Shown: positions 49,327 through 58,235, numbered from the stretch's first letter. The stretch: 64,000 bases of DNA from Nocardiopsis alba DSM 43377 (GCF_000341225.1 NZ_ANAC01000012.1:186001-250000); one strand, 5' to 3'. Notes: a model not told the origin generated them from the sequence alone. Numbers and translations are program-made.

Positions 49327-50139
49327 ATGACCCAAGACGCCCGTCTCAGCGGCCGTGACCTGACACTCGCCTACGACCAGCGTGTGATCTCCCGGGATCT
49401 GGCCGTCACCATCCCCGACAACTCCTTCACCGTGATCGTGGGCCCCAACGCCTGCGGTAAGTCGACGCTGTTGCGCGCCCTGTCGCGCACCCTCAAACCG
49501 GCCGAGGGCAGTGTGCTGTTGGACGGTCAGGTCATCGGTTCCTATCCGGCCAAGGAGGTGGCGCGCCGGTTGGGGTTGTTGCCGCAGACCTCCATCGCCC
49601 CGGACGGGATCGGTGTGGCCGATCTGGTGGCGCGCGGTCGTTTCCCGCATCAGAGTTTCCTGCGCCAGTGGTCGGCCCAGGACGAGGCGGTGGTGGCCGA
49701 GGCGATGGAGTCGACGGGGGTGTCGGCGTTGGCCGACCGGTCGGTGGACGAGTTGTCGGGCGGTCAACGTCAGCGGGTGTGGTTGGCGATGGTGTTGGCC
49801 CAGCAGACGCCGTTGCTGTTGTTGGACGAGCCCACCACCTATCTGGACATCGCCCACCAGATGGACATGCTCGATCTGTGCGCCGATCTGCACGCCGAGC
49901 GCGGTCACACCCTGGTGGCGGTGTTGCACGATCTCAACCACGCCTGCCGTTACGCCACCCATCTGATCGTGATGAAGGACGGGACGATCGTGGCCGAGGG
50001 CGAGCCGGCCACGATCGTCACCGCCGATCTGGTGGAGAAGGTGTTCGGGTTGCCGGTGCGGGTCATCGAGGACCCGGAGACGGCCACCCCGATGATCGTG
50101 CCGGTGGACCGGCGCGGGGTGCGCCGGGTCCACGACTGA
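49327..50139 (+). CDS. Iron-siderophore ABC transporter ATP-binding protein
   Basis: A 270-residue ABC ATPase of the FepC/FecE type. Walker A is GPNACGKST near residue 40, the Q-loop LLPQTSI, the signature LSGGQRQRVWLAMVLAQ, Walker B LLLLDEPTTYLD and the switch histidine in VLHDLNHACRYATHL. It energises the two FecCD permeases encoded just upstream. Leucine codons are largely TTG, giving the gene a G/T-rich coding strand unlike most of the window. AAAGAGAA precedes the ATG. Confidence 0.9.
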   Translation: MTQDARLSGRDLTLAYDQRVISRDLAVTIPDNSFTVIVGPNACGKSTLLRALSRTLKPAEGSVLLDGQVIGSYPAKEVARRLGLLPQTSIAPDGIGVADLVARGRFPHQSFLRQWSAQDEAVVAEAMESTGVSALADRSVDELSGGQRQRVWLAMVLAQQTPLLLLDEPTTYLDIAHQMDMLDLCADLHAERGHTLVAVLHDLNHACRYATHLIVMKDGTIVAEGEPATIVTADLVEKVFGLPVRVIEDPETATPMIVPVDRRGVRRVHD

Positions 50140-50158
50140 CCGTCGGGGCGGGCGGGGT

Positions 50159-51037
50159 TCAGCGGCGCAGCAGGTCCCGGAGTTCCTTCACGATCAGGGC
50201 CGGGTCCTCCTCGGCCATGAAGTGGCCGCTGTCGACGGTGGCGTGCCGCAGGTCTCGGGCCCAGGGCCGCCACAGGGCGGTGGCGTCGTAGCCCAGGGCG
50301 GCGCCCCAGTCCTGTTGGAGGACGGTCACCGGCATCGACAGTCGGTGTCCGGCCTCCTGGTCGGCCAGGTCGTGTTCGAGGTCGATGCCGGCCGAGGCCC
50401 GGTAGTCGGCGACGATGGAGGGCACGTTGCGGCGGCAGGCGTCCAGGTAGGCCCGGCGTACGGGGGCCGGGATCGCCTCGGGGTCGCGGCCCCACAGGTC
50501 CAGGAAGTGGCCGAAGAAGGTGTCGGGCGCGGCCTGGATCATGCGTTCGGGCAGGTCCGGTTCCTGGGCCATCAGGTACAGGTGGAAGCCGACCGCGCCT
50601 TGGACGCCGCGCAGCGCCTCCCACATCTGGGGGACGGGCAGCACGTCCAGGATCCCCAGGTGGGTGATGGTCTCGGGGTGGTCGAGGCCGGCGCGGATCG
50701 CCACCAGCGCGCCCCGGTCGTGTCCGACCAGGGCGAAGCGCTCGTGGCCCAGGGCGTGGGCCAGAGCCACGACGTCTGTGGCCATGGTGCGCTTGGAGTA
50801 GGTGTGGGGTCCGGTGGCCTCGGGGGCGTCGCTGTCCCCGTAGCCGCGCAGGTCGGGGCAGATCACGGTGTGGTCCGCGGTCAGGTCGGCGGCCACGTGA
50901 CGCCACATCAGGTGGGTCTGGGGGAAGCCGTGCAGCAGGACGAGGGCGGGTCCGTGGCCGCCGACGGCCACGTTCAGCTCCACGCCCTCGGCGACGCTCA
51001 CGCGTCGTGTGGTGGTGCCGGGGATGACGGTGTCCAT
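50159..51037 (-). CDS. Alpha/beta hydrolase, haloacetate dehalogenase-like
   Basis: A 292-residue hydrolase whose nucleophile is an aspartate, in VGHDRGALVAIR, rather than serine. HGFPQTHLMW and PDLRGYGDSDAP are typical of haloacetate (fluoroacetate) dehalogenases and the related epoxide hydrolases. The catalytic histidine is in VDSGHFMAEEDP. Its natural substrate may be another haloacid or ester. It is divergent from the SARP gene, sharing a 121-bp control region. Confidence 0.8.
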   Translation of the reverse strand: MDTVIPGTTTRRVSVAEGVELNVAVGGHGPALVLLHGFPQTHLMWRHVAADLTADHTVICPDLRGYGDSDAPEATGPHTYSKRTMATDVVALAHALGHERFALVGHDRGALVAIRAGLDHPETITHLGILDVLPVPQMWEALRGVQGAVGFHLYLMAQEPDLPERMIQAAPDTFFGHFLDLWGRDPEAIPAPVRRAYLDACRRNVPSIVADYRASAGIDLEHDLADQEAGHRLSMPVTVLQQDWGAALGYDATALWRPWARDLRHATVDSGHFMAEEDPALIVKELRDLLRR

Positions 51038-51081
51038 GATGGAACCCCTCTGGTCGTTCGAATGGGTGTGCGATCAGTGTG

Positions 51082-51120
51082 TCGAGCGTCGATGAGCGTT
51101 CGATGAGCAAGCGGTACGGT
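51082..51120 (+). promoter_or_regulatory. SARP-type direct-repeat binding site and -10 box upstream of the SARP gene
   Basis: TCGAGCG at 51082, TCGATGA at 51089 and TCGATGA at 51100 are heptamer repeats; the last two are 11 bases apart, one helical turn. The third ends exactly eight bases before TACGGT at 51115-51120, a -10 box. That is the arrangement described for SARP activators such as ActII-ORF4 and DnrI. The SARP gene starts 38 bases downstream at 51159. Confidence 0.6.
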
Positions 51121-51158
51121 GACCGTGTCCGCCACCGGGGGAGGGAGAGGGGGAGCCC

Positions 51159-53144
51159 GTGACGGTGCGCTTCGGTGTCCTGGGGCCGCTACGGGCCTGG
51201 GACGAGCGGGGGCGGAGCCTGCCGTTGAAGGGGCCGCGCCACCGCGCGGTCCTGGCCCGTCTTCTGGTGGCCCACGGTCGTCTGGTCCCCTTGGACACGC
51301 TCATCGAGGACCTGTGGGAGGAGGAGGGCTCTCCGGCGGGGGCGGCGAGCGCGGTACGCACCTTCGTGGCGGCCCTGCGCCGTGCCCTGGAGCCCGAACG
51401 GGCGCCTCGTGCCCCCGCGCGTCTGCTCGTGACCGAGGGCCCCGGCTACGCCCTGCGCGCCGATCCGGAGGCGGTCGACGCCCTGGTGTTCGAACGCACC
51501 GTCACCGGTGTCCAGGGCCCGCCCGACGAGGGCGCCCTGGAGCGGGCCCTGGACGCCTGGCGTGGCCCCGCCTACGCCGACGTCGCCCACACCGGTTGGG
51601 CCCGCGCCGAACGGGCCCGGCTGGAGGAGTCGCGTTCGGGTGCGGTGGAGGAGTTGGCCCGGCTGCGTCTGGCCCGGGGCGCCACCGGCCGGGTGATCGC
51701 CGACCTGGACGCCCACGTCACCGATCACCCCTGGCGGGAGGAGGCCTGGCACCTGTTGGCCTCGGCCCTGTACCGCGCCGACCGTCAGGCCGAGGCTCTG
51801 GCCGTCCTACGACGTGCCCGTACCCTGCTCGCCGACCGGCTGGGCCTGGATCCGGGACGGGCGTTGGGCCGGTTGGAGCAGGACATCCTCCAACAGAGCG
51901 AACACCACGACCCCCGTCTCTCCTCCACCGGGACGGCGCCGGTCGAGGACGAACGCGTCGACCGGCTCTGGCACAGCACGGCCCGCGCCTATGAGAAGGG
52001 GCCCGGTACGCGGGCACGTCTGGAATCGACGGTGGGGCTGCTGCGCTCCCTGGCGTTGACCGGCGCCGACGGGCTGCGCGCCGCCCGCGATCGACGCTCC
52101 CAGACCATCGACGCCGCCCTGGCCTCCGGTGACGTCGACCTGACCGCGCGGATCATCGGCGCCTACGACGTGCCCGCCGTCTGGACCGGTTCGGACGATC
52201 CCGAGCAGGCCGCCCGGGTGGTCCGCGCAGCCGAACACGCCCTGGCCGAGGCGGGCTCGGCCGTCCACCCCACCGTGCGGGCGCGTCTGCTGGCCACCGT
52301 GGCCCTGGAGTCCCGGGGAAGCCGTGGTGAACGTCCGGCGCGGGCCGCCGCCGAGGCCGAACGGATCGCCCGCGACCTCGCCGACCCGGCGCTGACGGTC
52401 TTCGCGCTCAACGCCCGCTGGATGCAGACCTTCTCCCGTCCGGGGCTGTCGCGGCGGCGCGGCCGGATCGGGACGGAACTGGTGGAGCTGTCCGAACGCC
52501 ACGGCCTGGACTCCTTCGAGATCCTGGGCCACCTGATCGGCGTCCAGACCCACGCCGCCCACGCCGACGTCGAAGGGGCCGACCATCACGCCCACCGGGC
52601 CGATGCGCTGGCCCGACGCCACGAACGCCCGCTGGTGGGGGTCTTCACCGACTGGTATCGGGCCCTGCGGCTGGATCTGACCGGCCAGGACCCCGAACGT
52701 GTCGCCCGCGCCTACCGGGCCGCCGCCGAACGCACCAAGGGGGCGGGCATGCCCGGCCTGGAACGCGGCCTGGCCCCCTTGGCCCTGCTGTGTCTACGTG
52801 TGCGCCATGGTCTGCCCTGGCGGCGAGAGGCGGGGAGGGTCGACGACTGGGGGCCGCACCTGCCCTGGGTCCATCCGCTCCTGCTCACCTCCGAACAGCC
52901 GGAACGGGCCTCCTCGGTTCTGGACCGGACCCCCGACCCCGCCCCGGGGCTGCTCATGGAGGCCCACTGGGGACTGCTCGCCCACGCCGCCCTGACCCTG
53001 GGGGAACGGCCGACACTGCTGCGTGCCCGCACGGCGCTGGAGGCGGCCCGCGGCGAACACGCCGGGGCCGCCTCGGGCCTGTTCACCCTCGGACCCGTCG
53101 ACGACCTGCTCGACCGCCTACAGCGGGCCCTGGGCGCCGGCTAG
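51159..53144 (+). CDS. SARP/AfsR-type regulator with BTAD domain and long C-terminal extension
   Basis: A 661-residue regulator. Residues about 1-92 form an OmpR-like winged helix (VLGPLRAWDERGRSLPLKGPRHRAVLARLLVAHGRLVPLDTLIEDLW). Residues about 95-245 form the bacterial transcriptional activation domain, ending in GLDPGRALGRLEQDIL. The remaining 400 residues are helical and probably TPR-like, with no Walker motif, so the NB-ARC ATPase of AfsR is missing. Such proteins activate antibiotic or morphological genes by recruiting polymerase to repeat-containing promoters; its own promoter has such a site. Its end overlaps the converging cvnD gene by 27 bases. Confidence 0.83.
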   Translation: MTVRFGVLGPLRAWDERGRSLPLKGPRHRAVLARLLVAHGRLVPLDTLIEDLWEEEGSPAGAASAVRTFVAALRRALEPERAPRAPARLLVTEGPGYALRADPEAVDALVFERTVTGVQGPPDEGALERALDAWRGPAYADVAHTGWARAERARLEESRSGAVEELARLRLARGATGRVIADLDAHVTDHPWREEAWHLLASALYRADRQAEALAVLRRARTLLADRLGLDPGRALGRLEQDILQQSEHHDPRLSSTGTAPVEDERVDRLWHSTARAYEKGPGTRARLESTVGLLRSLALTGADGLRAARDRRSQTIDAALASGDVDLTARIIGAYDVPAVWTGSDDPEQAARVVRAAEHALAEAGSAVHPTVRARLLATVALESRGSRGERPARAAAEAERIARDLADPALTVFALNARWMQTFSRPGLSRRRGRIGTELVELSERHGLDSFEILGHLIGVQTHAAHADVEGADHHAHRADALARRHERPLVGVFTDWYRALRLDLTGQDPERVARAYRAAAERTKGAGMPGLERGLAPLALLCLRVRHGLPWRREAGRVDDWGPHLPWVHPLLLTSEQPERASSVLDRTPDPAPGLLMEAHWGLLAHAALTLGERPTLLRARTALEAARGEHAGAASGLFTLGPVDDLLDRLQRALGAG

Positions 53145-53720
53145 CTCCAGCCGCAGCACCAACTCCACCAGTTCCACCAGCACGCCCTTGACCGACTCCC
53201 GGTCCCGGGCGTCGCACAACGACAATGGCACCTCCTCGGCCAGGTCCAACGCCACACGCACGTCCTCGGCGCGATGGGTGCGCTGACCGTCGAAACAGTT
53301 CACCGCCACCACGAACGGCAACCGACGCGACTCGAAGAAGTCGATGGAATCGAAGGAGTCCGCCAACCGTCGGGTGTCGGCGATCACGATCGCGCCCAGA
53401 GCGCCCTGGGAGAGCTCCTCCCACATGTAGGAGAACCTGCGCTGCCCCGGGGTCCCGAACAGGTACACCACGGTCGAGGCGTCCAACGTGATCCGCCCGA
53501 AGTCCAGGGCCACGGTCGTGGTGGTCTTGTCCTCCACCCCGGCCAGATCGTCCACGCCCACACTCCGCGAGGTCATGATCTCCTCGGTGTGCAACGACTC
53601 GACCTCGCTCAACGTCGAGACCAGGGTGGTCTTGCCCGCCCCGAACCCGCCGGCGACCACGATCTTCAAGGTGTCGGGAACCGGCGGGTCCCCCTCCACC
53701 ACCGTCCAGGGACCTGCCAT
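53118..53720 (-). CDS. cvnD: Conservon GTP-binding protein CvnD
   Basis: A 200-residue small GTPase-like protein of the MglA/Ras type found in actinobacterial conservons. The P-loop is GGFGAGKTT near residue 24, TTTTVALDFGRI forms switch I, LFGTPGQRRF switch II, and VAVNCFDG the guanine-specificity region, where the usual NKxD is changed. ATG at 53720 is chosen because GAGGGG lies seven bases upstream; 53750 would overlap cvnC and has no ribosome site. It is last in the cvnABCD row. It acts at the membrane with CvnA-C as a G-protein-coupled-like signalling complex. Confidence 0.87.
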   Translation of the reverse strand: MAGPWTVVEGDPPVPDTLKIVVAGGFGAGKTTLVSTLSEVESLHTEEIMTSRSVGVDDLAGVEDKTTTTVALDFGRITLDASTVVYLFGTPGQRRFSYMWEELSQGALGAIVIADTRRLADSFDSIDFFESRRLPFVVAVNCFDGQRTHRAEDVRVALDLAEEVPLSLCDARDRESVKGVLVELVELVLRLELAGAQGPL

Positions 53721-53730
53721 CGTCCACCCC

Positions 53731-54102
53731 TCACAGTCGTCGGATTCCATCGAGTACCGAACGCAGGGTGTCCGCGTCCGGTCGCCGGTGCTCCCAGGGC
53801 GAGGTGTGCGCCACCACCCGCCCCTGGTCCAGCAGGTCCGACAGCAGGACCCGCAACACCCCCAGAGGGAGCCCGGCACGCGAGGCCACCTCGGCCACCG
53901 ACACCGGACGCGCGCACACCGACAGGATCAGCTCCAGCTCGGGGTCCAGATCCGCCGAACCCATCGAGGGGACCGCCACCACCTGGGAGGTCACCGTCAG
54001 ATCGCCGCGCGAGGGGCGGGTACGCCCACCGGTGAGCGAATAGGGGCGGATCAGGTTCGATTCCACCGACCGGTCGTCCTCCTCGTAGGCGGACACGTTC
54101 AC
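53731..54102 (-). CDS. cvnC: Conservon DUF742 protein CvnC
   Basis: A 123-residue DUF742 protein. LIRPYSLTGGRTRPSRGDLTVTSQVVA is the family's conserved N-terminal block, and the C-terminal half resembles a winged helix (RPVSVAEVASRAGLPLGVLRVLLSDLLDQGRVV). It is a component of the conservon complex between the roadblock protein and the GTPase. GTG at 54102 overlaps the cvnB stop by four bases (GTGA). Confidence 0.88.
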   Translation of the reverse strand: MNVSAYEEDDRSVESNLIRPYSLTGGRTRPSRGDLTVTSQVVAVPSMGSADLDPELELILSVCARPVSVAEVASRAGLPLGVLRVLLSDLLDQGRVVAHTSPWEHRRPDADTLRSVLDGIRRL

Positions 54103-54536
54103 GCCTCGCCCACGCGGCCGCGTGGCAGCGCCGACAGATGCGGCCCCACCTGACGCACCAGACGGTTCACCTCGAACGCCGCCTGTCCCATGTCGCAGTC
54201 GGCGTCGGTGATCAACGCCAACTGTGTGCCCTGACCGGCGGAGAGCACGAAGAAGAACGCGCTGTCCATCTCCACCACGCTCTGGCGGACCTCCTCGGCC
54301 CCCAGCTCCGAGCGCGCGCCTCGCGCCAGGCTGGCGAACCCGGCCGCGATGGCGGCCAGGCGTTCGGCGCCGTCCCGGTCCAGTTCGGGGGAGCGGGACA
54401 GTACCAGGCCGTCCGCGGACGACAACAGGGCGTTGCGGGCACCGGCGACCCGGGCCACCAGGTCGCCCATCAGCCAGTCCAGTCTCCGGATCGCCGAACC
54501 CGCGTCCGGGTTCTGCGCGGCGGTGTTCACCGACAT
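54099..54536 (-). CDS. cvnB: Conservon roadblock/LC7-domain protein CvnB
   Basis: A 145-residue roadblock/LC7 protein (LDWLMGDLVARVAGARNALLSSADGLVLSRSPELDRDGAERLAAIAAGFASLARGA), a likely GTPase-activating or scaffold partner of CvnD. ATG at 54536 is favoured because GGAGAGG lies eight bases upstream; a GTG at 54545 overlapping the cvnA stop is the alternative but its ribosome site would be too close. Confidence 0.88.
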   Translation of the reverse strand: MSVNTAAQNPDAGSAIRRLDWLMGDLVARVAGARNALLSSADGLVLSRSPELDRDGAERLAAIAAGFASLARGARSELGAEEVRQSVVEMDSAFFFVLSAGQGTQLALITDADCDMGQAAFEVNRLVRQVGPHLSALPRGRVGEA

Positions 54537-54541
54537 CGAGA

Positions 54542-56821
54542 TCACCTCTCCGTGTTCTGCTCGTGTTGATCGTGTGTCTGTTCGACGGGGTCGGCGCCTT
54601 CGCGGTCCGATAGGGCGCGGGCCCGTTCGGTACCGGTCTGGAAGGCGCCCATCATCGTGCGGATCTGGTCCAGGGATCGGCGGGGGACGGTAGCGGTGTC
54701 GGAGGCGGGCGGGGGGTCGGCGACGACGCGGCGGCGTCGTCGGGGCAGACCCATGTGGGTGTCGGGCCCCTCCTCCAAGGGGGGTAGGGCCTGTGGTTCG
54801 GGGACCTCGTCCTCGACCCGGACGGGGGCCGGGGCGGGGGCGACGTCGCGGTCGGAGGGCGGAGCGGGCGCGGCCCCCAGGTGGCCCACCCGCATCGGCC
54901 CGGTGGTGTGGGCGGGTTCGACCACCGTGTCGGCGGGGATCTCCACCATGGCCACGGTGCCCCTTCCGGGGGTGGAGTCCACACGCACCCGGAAGCCGTG
55001 GCGGGCGGCGATCACGGCCACCACGTACAACCCCAGTTGGGAGTCGTCCCGCACCCGGGCCAGATCGAACCGGGGCGGGTCGGCCAGCAGCGTGTTGGCC
55101 GCCTCCGCGCGCTCCCCGGTCATGCCCAGCCCCTGGTCGCGGACCAGGATCCGGTACCTTCCACGCTCGTCGACGTCGCCCTCCACGATCACCGGGGTGT
55201 CGGGAGGGGAGAAGGAGGTCGCGTTCTCCAACAGTTCGGCCAACAGCCGCACCAGATCGGCGCCGGCGCCGCCGCGCAGGGCCACCGGGGGCAGGGCGCG
55301 CGCCTGGACACGCGTGTAGTCCTCGATCTCACCGGCCGAGGCCCGCACCGCCTCGTGCAGGCCCACGGGGGCGGCGCCGTGCCGGGTGGGCCGGTCGCCG
55401 CTCAGCAGCATCAGGTTCTCGGCGTTACGCCGCATCTGGGTGCTCAGGTGGTCGATGCGGAACAGCGCCTCCAATACCTGGGGGTCGGTCTCCTCGCGTT
55501 CGACCCGGTCCAGGAGGGAGAGCTGGCGGTGCACCAACGACTGGGTGCGTCGGGCGAGGTTGCGGAACATGTACCGCACCCCGGCGCGTACCCGGGCCTC
55601 CTCCACCGCCGCGGTCACGGCGGCGCGGCGGGCGTCGTCGAAGGCCGACGCGACCTGGCCGATCTCGTCGTGGTGGGTCGCGTTCAACGGGGGGACCTCG
55701 GCGTCCACGTCGACCTCCTGGCCGGCGCGGAGTCGGGCGGTGACCCGGGGGAGACGGTCGCGGGCGTGTTCCAGGGTCCGGGTGCGCAGTTCCTGAAGGC
55801 GCGCTCCCAGGCGTTGGGTGCCGACCACCGCCACACCGACGGAGGCCAGGGCCACCAGCAGGGTCGGCACGGTGATGATCAGGGCACGGTCGCGCAGGTC
55901 GGCGGCGTGTCGGTGCCCCAACGCGACCACGTGGTCGCGGCGTTCCCGTTCGACCTCGCTCATGCGCCGGTCCAGGGCCTCGGCCGCGCCCTGCCAGGTC
56001 TGGGCGTTGACGGGCACTCCGGAGCCGTGTTCTCGGCCGGGGGTGGCGATGACGGTGTCCTGGAGGAGTTCGACGGTCTCCATCTGGGCGGAGCCGTCCA
56101 GGCGTACGAAGTCGCGTCCGGCCTCTTCTCCGGCTTCGGCGTCGACCCGGGACCAGGTGTGGCGTTGGGCGCCCACGGCCGCGGCGAATTCGGCGTGGGC
56201 CTGGGCGGTGAACTCGTTGGTGGCCACGGCGTGGGCCAGGATCGTGTCCTGCCGGTTGAGGAGTTCGCGGGTGCGGGTGAGGGAGGTCAGGGAGCGCAGG
56301 TGGGGGGAGAGGGTGGCGTCGGCGCGTTCGACCAGGGTGCCCCATACGCGTAGGCCGGTTTCGATGAGTTCGGTGTAGGGGCCGGCTGCCAGGGTGAGGG
56401 TGTCGGCGTCGTGGGGGAGGGCGTCGACCTCGGCTCGGTGGTTCTCCAGCGAGGTCAGGTGGTTCTGGAAGGCGGTGGCCTGACGGGGCAGGGTGGCGCC
56501 TTCCTGGGCGTTCAGGGAGCGGTCCAGGGTGAGGACGGCCTGGTCGGTGGCGGCGCGGGCCTCGTCGAGTCGGCCGTGGGTGCTGCTGGTGGGGGAGTTG
56601 AGGGCGGCCAGGGTGGCGCGGCGTTCGCTTTGGAGCCGGTCGATGACGTCGGTGGTGGGGGAGCCGACCTCCTCGATGAGGGTCGCGGTGGTGCGCAGGT
56701 CGCCGATGTCGCCGGCGAGGGTGGTGGTGAGCAGTGCCCACAGGGCCAGCAGGGCGGTGCTGGGGATGAGCACCAGGGTGATCATGCGGGCGCGAAGCGA
56801 TCGGCGCTTCTCGTGGGGCAT
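54542..56821 (-). CDS. cvnA: Conservon sensor-kinase-like protein CvnA with nitrate/nitrite-sensing-type domain
   Basis: A 759-residue membrane protein. A first span lies near residues 14-35, a long helical extracytoplasmic domain of the nitrate/nitrite-sensing (NIT) type follows to about residue 305, then a second span, a HAMP-like linker, and a C-terminal HATPase domain (ELLENATSFSPPD, RDQGLGM, SQLGLYVVAVIAARHG). No clear phosphoacceptor-histidine domain is seen, as in other CvnA proteins, so it may signal through the CvnB-D G-protein module. The last ~130 residues are Pro/Asp-rich and disordered. First gene of the conservon; the stop is six bases before the chosen cvnB start. Confidence 0.87.
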   Translation of the reverse strand: MPHEKRRSLRARMITLVLIPSTALLALWALLTTTLAGDIGDLRTTATLIEEVGSPTTDVIDRLQSERRATLAALNSPTSSTHGRLDEARAATDQAVLTLDRSLNAQEGATLPRQATAFQNHLTSLENHRAEVDALPHDADTLTLAAGPYTELIETGLRVWGTLVERADATLSPHLRSLTSLTRTRELLNRQDTILAHAVATNEFTAQAHAEFAAAVGAQRHTWSRVDAEAGEEAGRDFVRLDGSAQMETVELLQDTVIATPGREHGSGVPVNAQTWQGAAEALDRRMSEVERERRDHVVALGHRHAADLRDRALIITVPTLLVALASVGVAVVGTQRLGARLQELRTRTLEHARDRLPRVTARLRAGQEVDVDAEVPPLNATHHDEIGQVASAFDDARRAAVTAAVEEARVRAGVRYMFRNLARRTQSLVHRQLSLLDRVEREETDPQVLEALFRIDHLSTQMRRNAENLMLLSGDRPTRHGAAPVGLHEAVRASAGEIEDYTRVQARALPPVALRGGAGADLVRLLAELLENATSFSPPDTPVIVEGDVDERGRYRILVRDQGLGMTGERAEAANTLLADPPRFDLARVRDDSQLGLYVVAVIAARHGFRVRVDSTPGRGTVAMVEIPADTVVEPAHTTGPMRVGHLGAAPAPPSDRDVAPAPAPVRVEDEVPEPQALPPLEEGPDTHMGLPRRRRRVVADPPPASDTATVPRRSLDQIRTMMGAFQTGTERARALSDREGADPVEQTHDQHEQNTER

Positions 56822-56968
56822 GGGCTCGCTCTTCGAGGGGAGGCGGGGGGTCCGCCGAGGGGGTGGGGCGGGGGTGGGACCGAGCTAACCGCCGTGGTGG
56901 GGGTTTTGGCAAGACCGAGTGGGGGCCGGGGTGCGGGGTGGGACGGAGGTTCCAGGCATCCCGAAAGC

Positions 56969-56981
56969 TCCTAAAATAGGA
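56969..56981. promoter_or_regulatory. A+T-rich promoter patch upstream of cvnA with a small palindrome
   Basis: TCCTA-AAA-TAGGA is a perfect 13-bp inverted repeat inside an A+T-rich stretch (about 56965-57050). Read on the minus strand, TATTTT at its centre could be the cvnA -10, giving a leader of about 145 bases. The 370-bp gap 56822-57191 contains no gene I can support. Confidence 0.4.
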
Positions 56982-57143
56982 CATGTATAGAATCTACGTC
57001 GTACAGGCGGCGGTGCTTTTATTCCAAAAGCGCACCTCAAAACATAAGGAGCGGCTCCGCCGCACCGACCACACCAGGGTCCGCTCGGGGGAGCGGCCGG
57101 GTGAGGGACGGCCTCCGACCGGGTAGGTATCGGCCGGAACCGG

Positions 57144-57158
57144 CCAATCGCGGATTGG
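57144..57158. promoter_or_regulatory. Palindrome upstream of the pterin dehydratase gene
   Basis: CCAATC-GCG-GATTGG is a perfect 15-bp inverted repeat 33 bases before the start codon. No regulator family is suggested by the sequence. Confidence 0.4.
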
Positions 57159-57191
57159 CACCACAAGCGGCACCGACAAGGGGGCGGAAAC

Positions 57192-57497
57192 ATGCTCCGG
57201 CTCAGCGAAGAGCAGATCCGGGACGGTCTGGAACGGCTCACCGACTGGGAATGGGACCCCGACGCGGTCCTGATCCACCGCACCGTACGCCTGGCCGACT
57301 TCCCGACCGCCATCTCCTTGGTCCAAGAGGTGGCCCAGGCGGCCGAACAGGCCGACCACCACCCCGACATCGACATCCGCTACGACACGGTCCGGCTCAC
57401 CCTGAGCACGCACTCCGAAGGCGCCGTGACCGACCAGGACATGGCCCTGGCCGCGCGAGTGGACGAACTGGTCGAGGTCGTCACCGGCCAGGGCTGA
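57192..57497 (+). CDS. 4a-hydroxytetrahydrobiopterin dehydratase (pterin-4a-carbinolamine dehydratase)
   Basis: A 101-residue PCD/DCoH-fold protein of normal length. The conserved catalytic HHPDI segment follows the helix AQAAEQADHH. It dehydrates the 4a-hydroxy pterin formed by pterin-dependent hydroxylases, or serves a related role in folate/molybdopterin metabolism. No aromatic amino-acid hydroxylase is nearby. GGGCGGA lies just upstream of the ATG. Confidence 0.88.
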   Translation: MLRLSEEQIRDGLERLTDWEWDPDAVLIHRTVRLADFPTAISLVQEVAQAAEQADHHPDIDIRYDTVRLTLSTHSEGAVTDQDMALAARVDELVEVVTGQG

Positions 57498-57567
57498 ACA
57501 CGACAGGGGCCACGGCGGATCCGACGGCTCTCACCGGGGGCGATCACGGACCCGGCGCGGGCGGGTC

Positions 57568-57584
57568 TAGGGTCGTGGTCCATG
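57568..57584 (+). promoter_or_regulatory. Leaderless promoter of the methyltransferase gene
   Basis: TAGGGT at 57568-57573 ends eight bases before ATG at 57582. No ribosome site is visible. Confidence 0.5.
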
Positions 57585-58235
57585 GCGGTACACGAGACGG
57601 GCGCGGCCCGTTCCTATGGCATGATCTCCGAGCTCTACGCGGACTTCGCGGCGGGGGCCTTCGAGTCCGACCCGTTGGGGCGGTCGATGATCGACGTTCT
57701 GGCGAAGTCGGTGGCGGCCTCCGGGGGTGGGCCGGTGTTGGACGCCGGTTGCGGTCCGGGTCATGTGACGGCGTATCTGCGCGGTTCGGGCGTGGAGGCC
57801 TTCGGGGTGGATCTGTCGGAGGGGCTGGTGGAGCTGGCCCGGACTCGGCATGGGGGGATTCGCTTCGAGGTGGGCGATATCGGGGCCCTGGAGGTCGAGG
57901 GGGGCTCGTTGGCGGGGGTGGTGTCGAACTATTCGATCATCCATTCTCCGCCGGAGCGGTTGGCGGTGATCATGGCGGAGTTCGCGCGGGTGTTGGCTCC
58001 GGAGGGGTATCTGATGGTGGCCTTCCAGAGTCATGAGGATCCGGGTGCGGGGGTGGAGACCTTCGATCATCAGGTGGCGATGGCGTATCGGTACGGGGTG
58101 GATCACGTGCTGGCCGAGGCCGCCGCTGTGGGGTTGGTGGAGCAGGCGCGTCTGGTGATGGCTCCGGGGTTGGATGCTCGGCGTGGGTTCTCGCAGGCGC
58201 ATCTGTTGTTGCGGAAGGCCGGGGCGGGCCTCTAG
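57582..58235 (+). CDS. Class I SAM-dependent methyltransferase
   Basis: A 217-residue Rossmann-fold methyltransferase. Motif I is VLDAGCGPGHVTAYLRG near residue 52, with VDLSEGLVELAR and VGDIGALEVEGGSLAGVVSNYSIIHSPPE following. The substrate is unknown. Its coding strand is markedly G/T-rich (TTG, GTG and GGG codons), as are the genes downstream. It has a leaderless-type promoter. Confidence 0.85.
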   Translation: MAVHETGAARSYGMISELYADFAAGAFESDPLGRSMIDVLAKSVAASGGGPVLDAGCGPGHVTAYLRGSGVEAFGVDLSEGLVELARTRHGGIRFEVGDIGALEVEGGSLAGVVSNYSIIHSPPERLAVIMAEFARVLAPEGYLMVAFQSHEDPGAGVETFDHQVAMAYRYGVDHVLAEAAAVGLVEQARLVMAPGLDARRGFSQAHLLLRKAGAGL

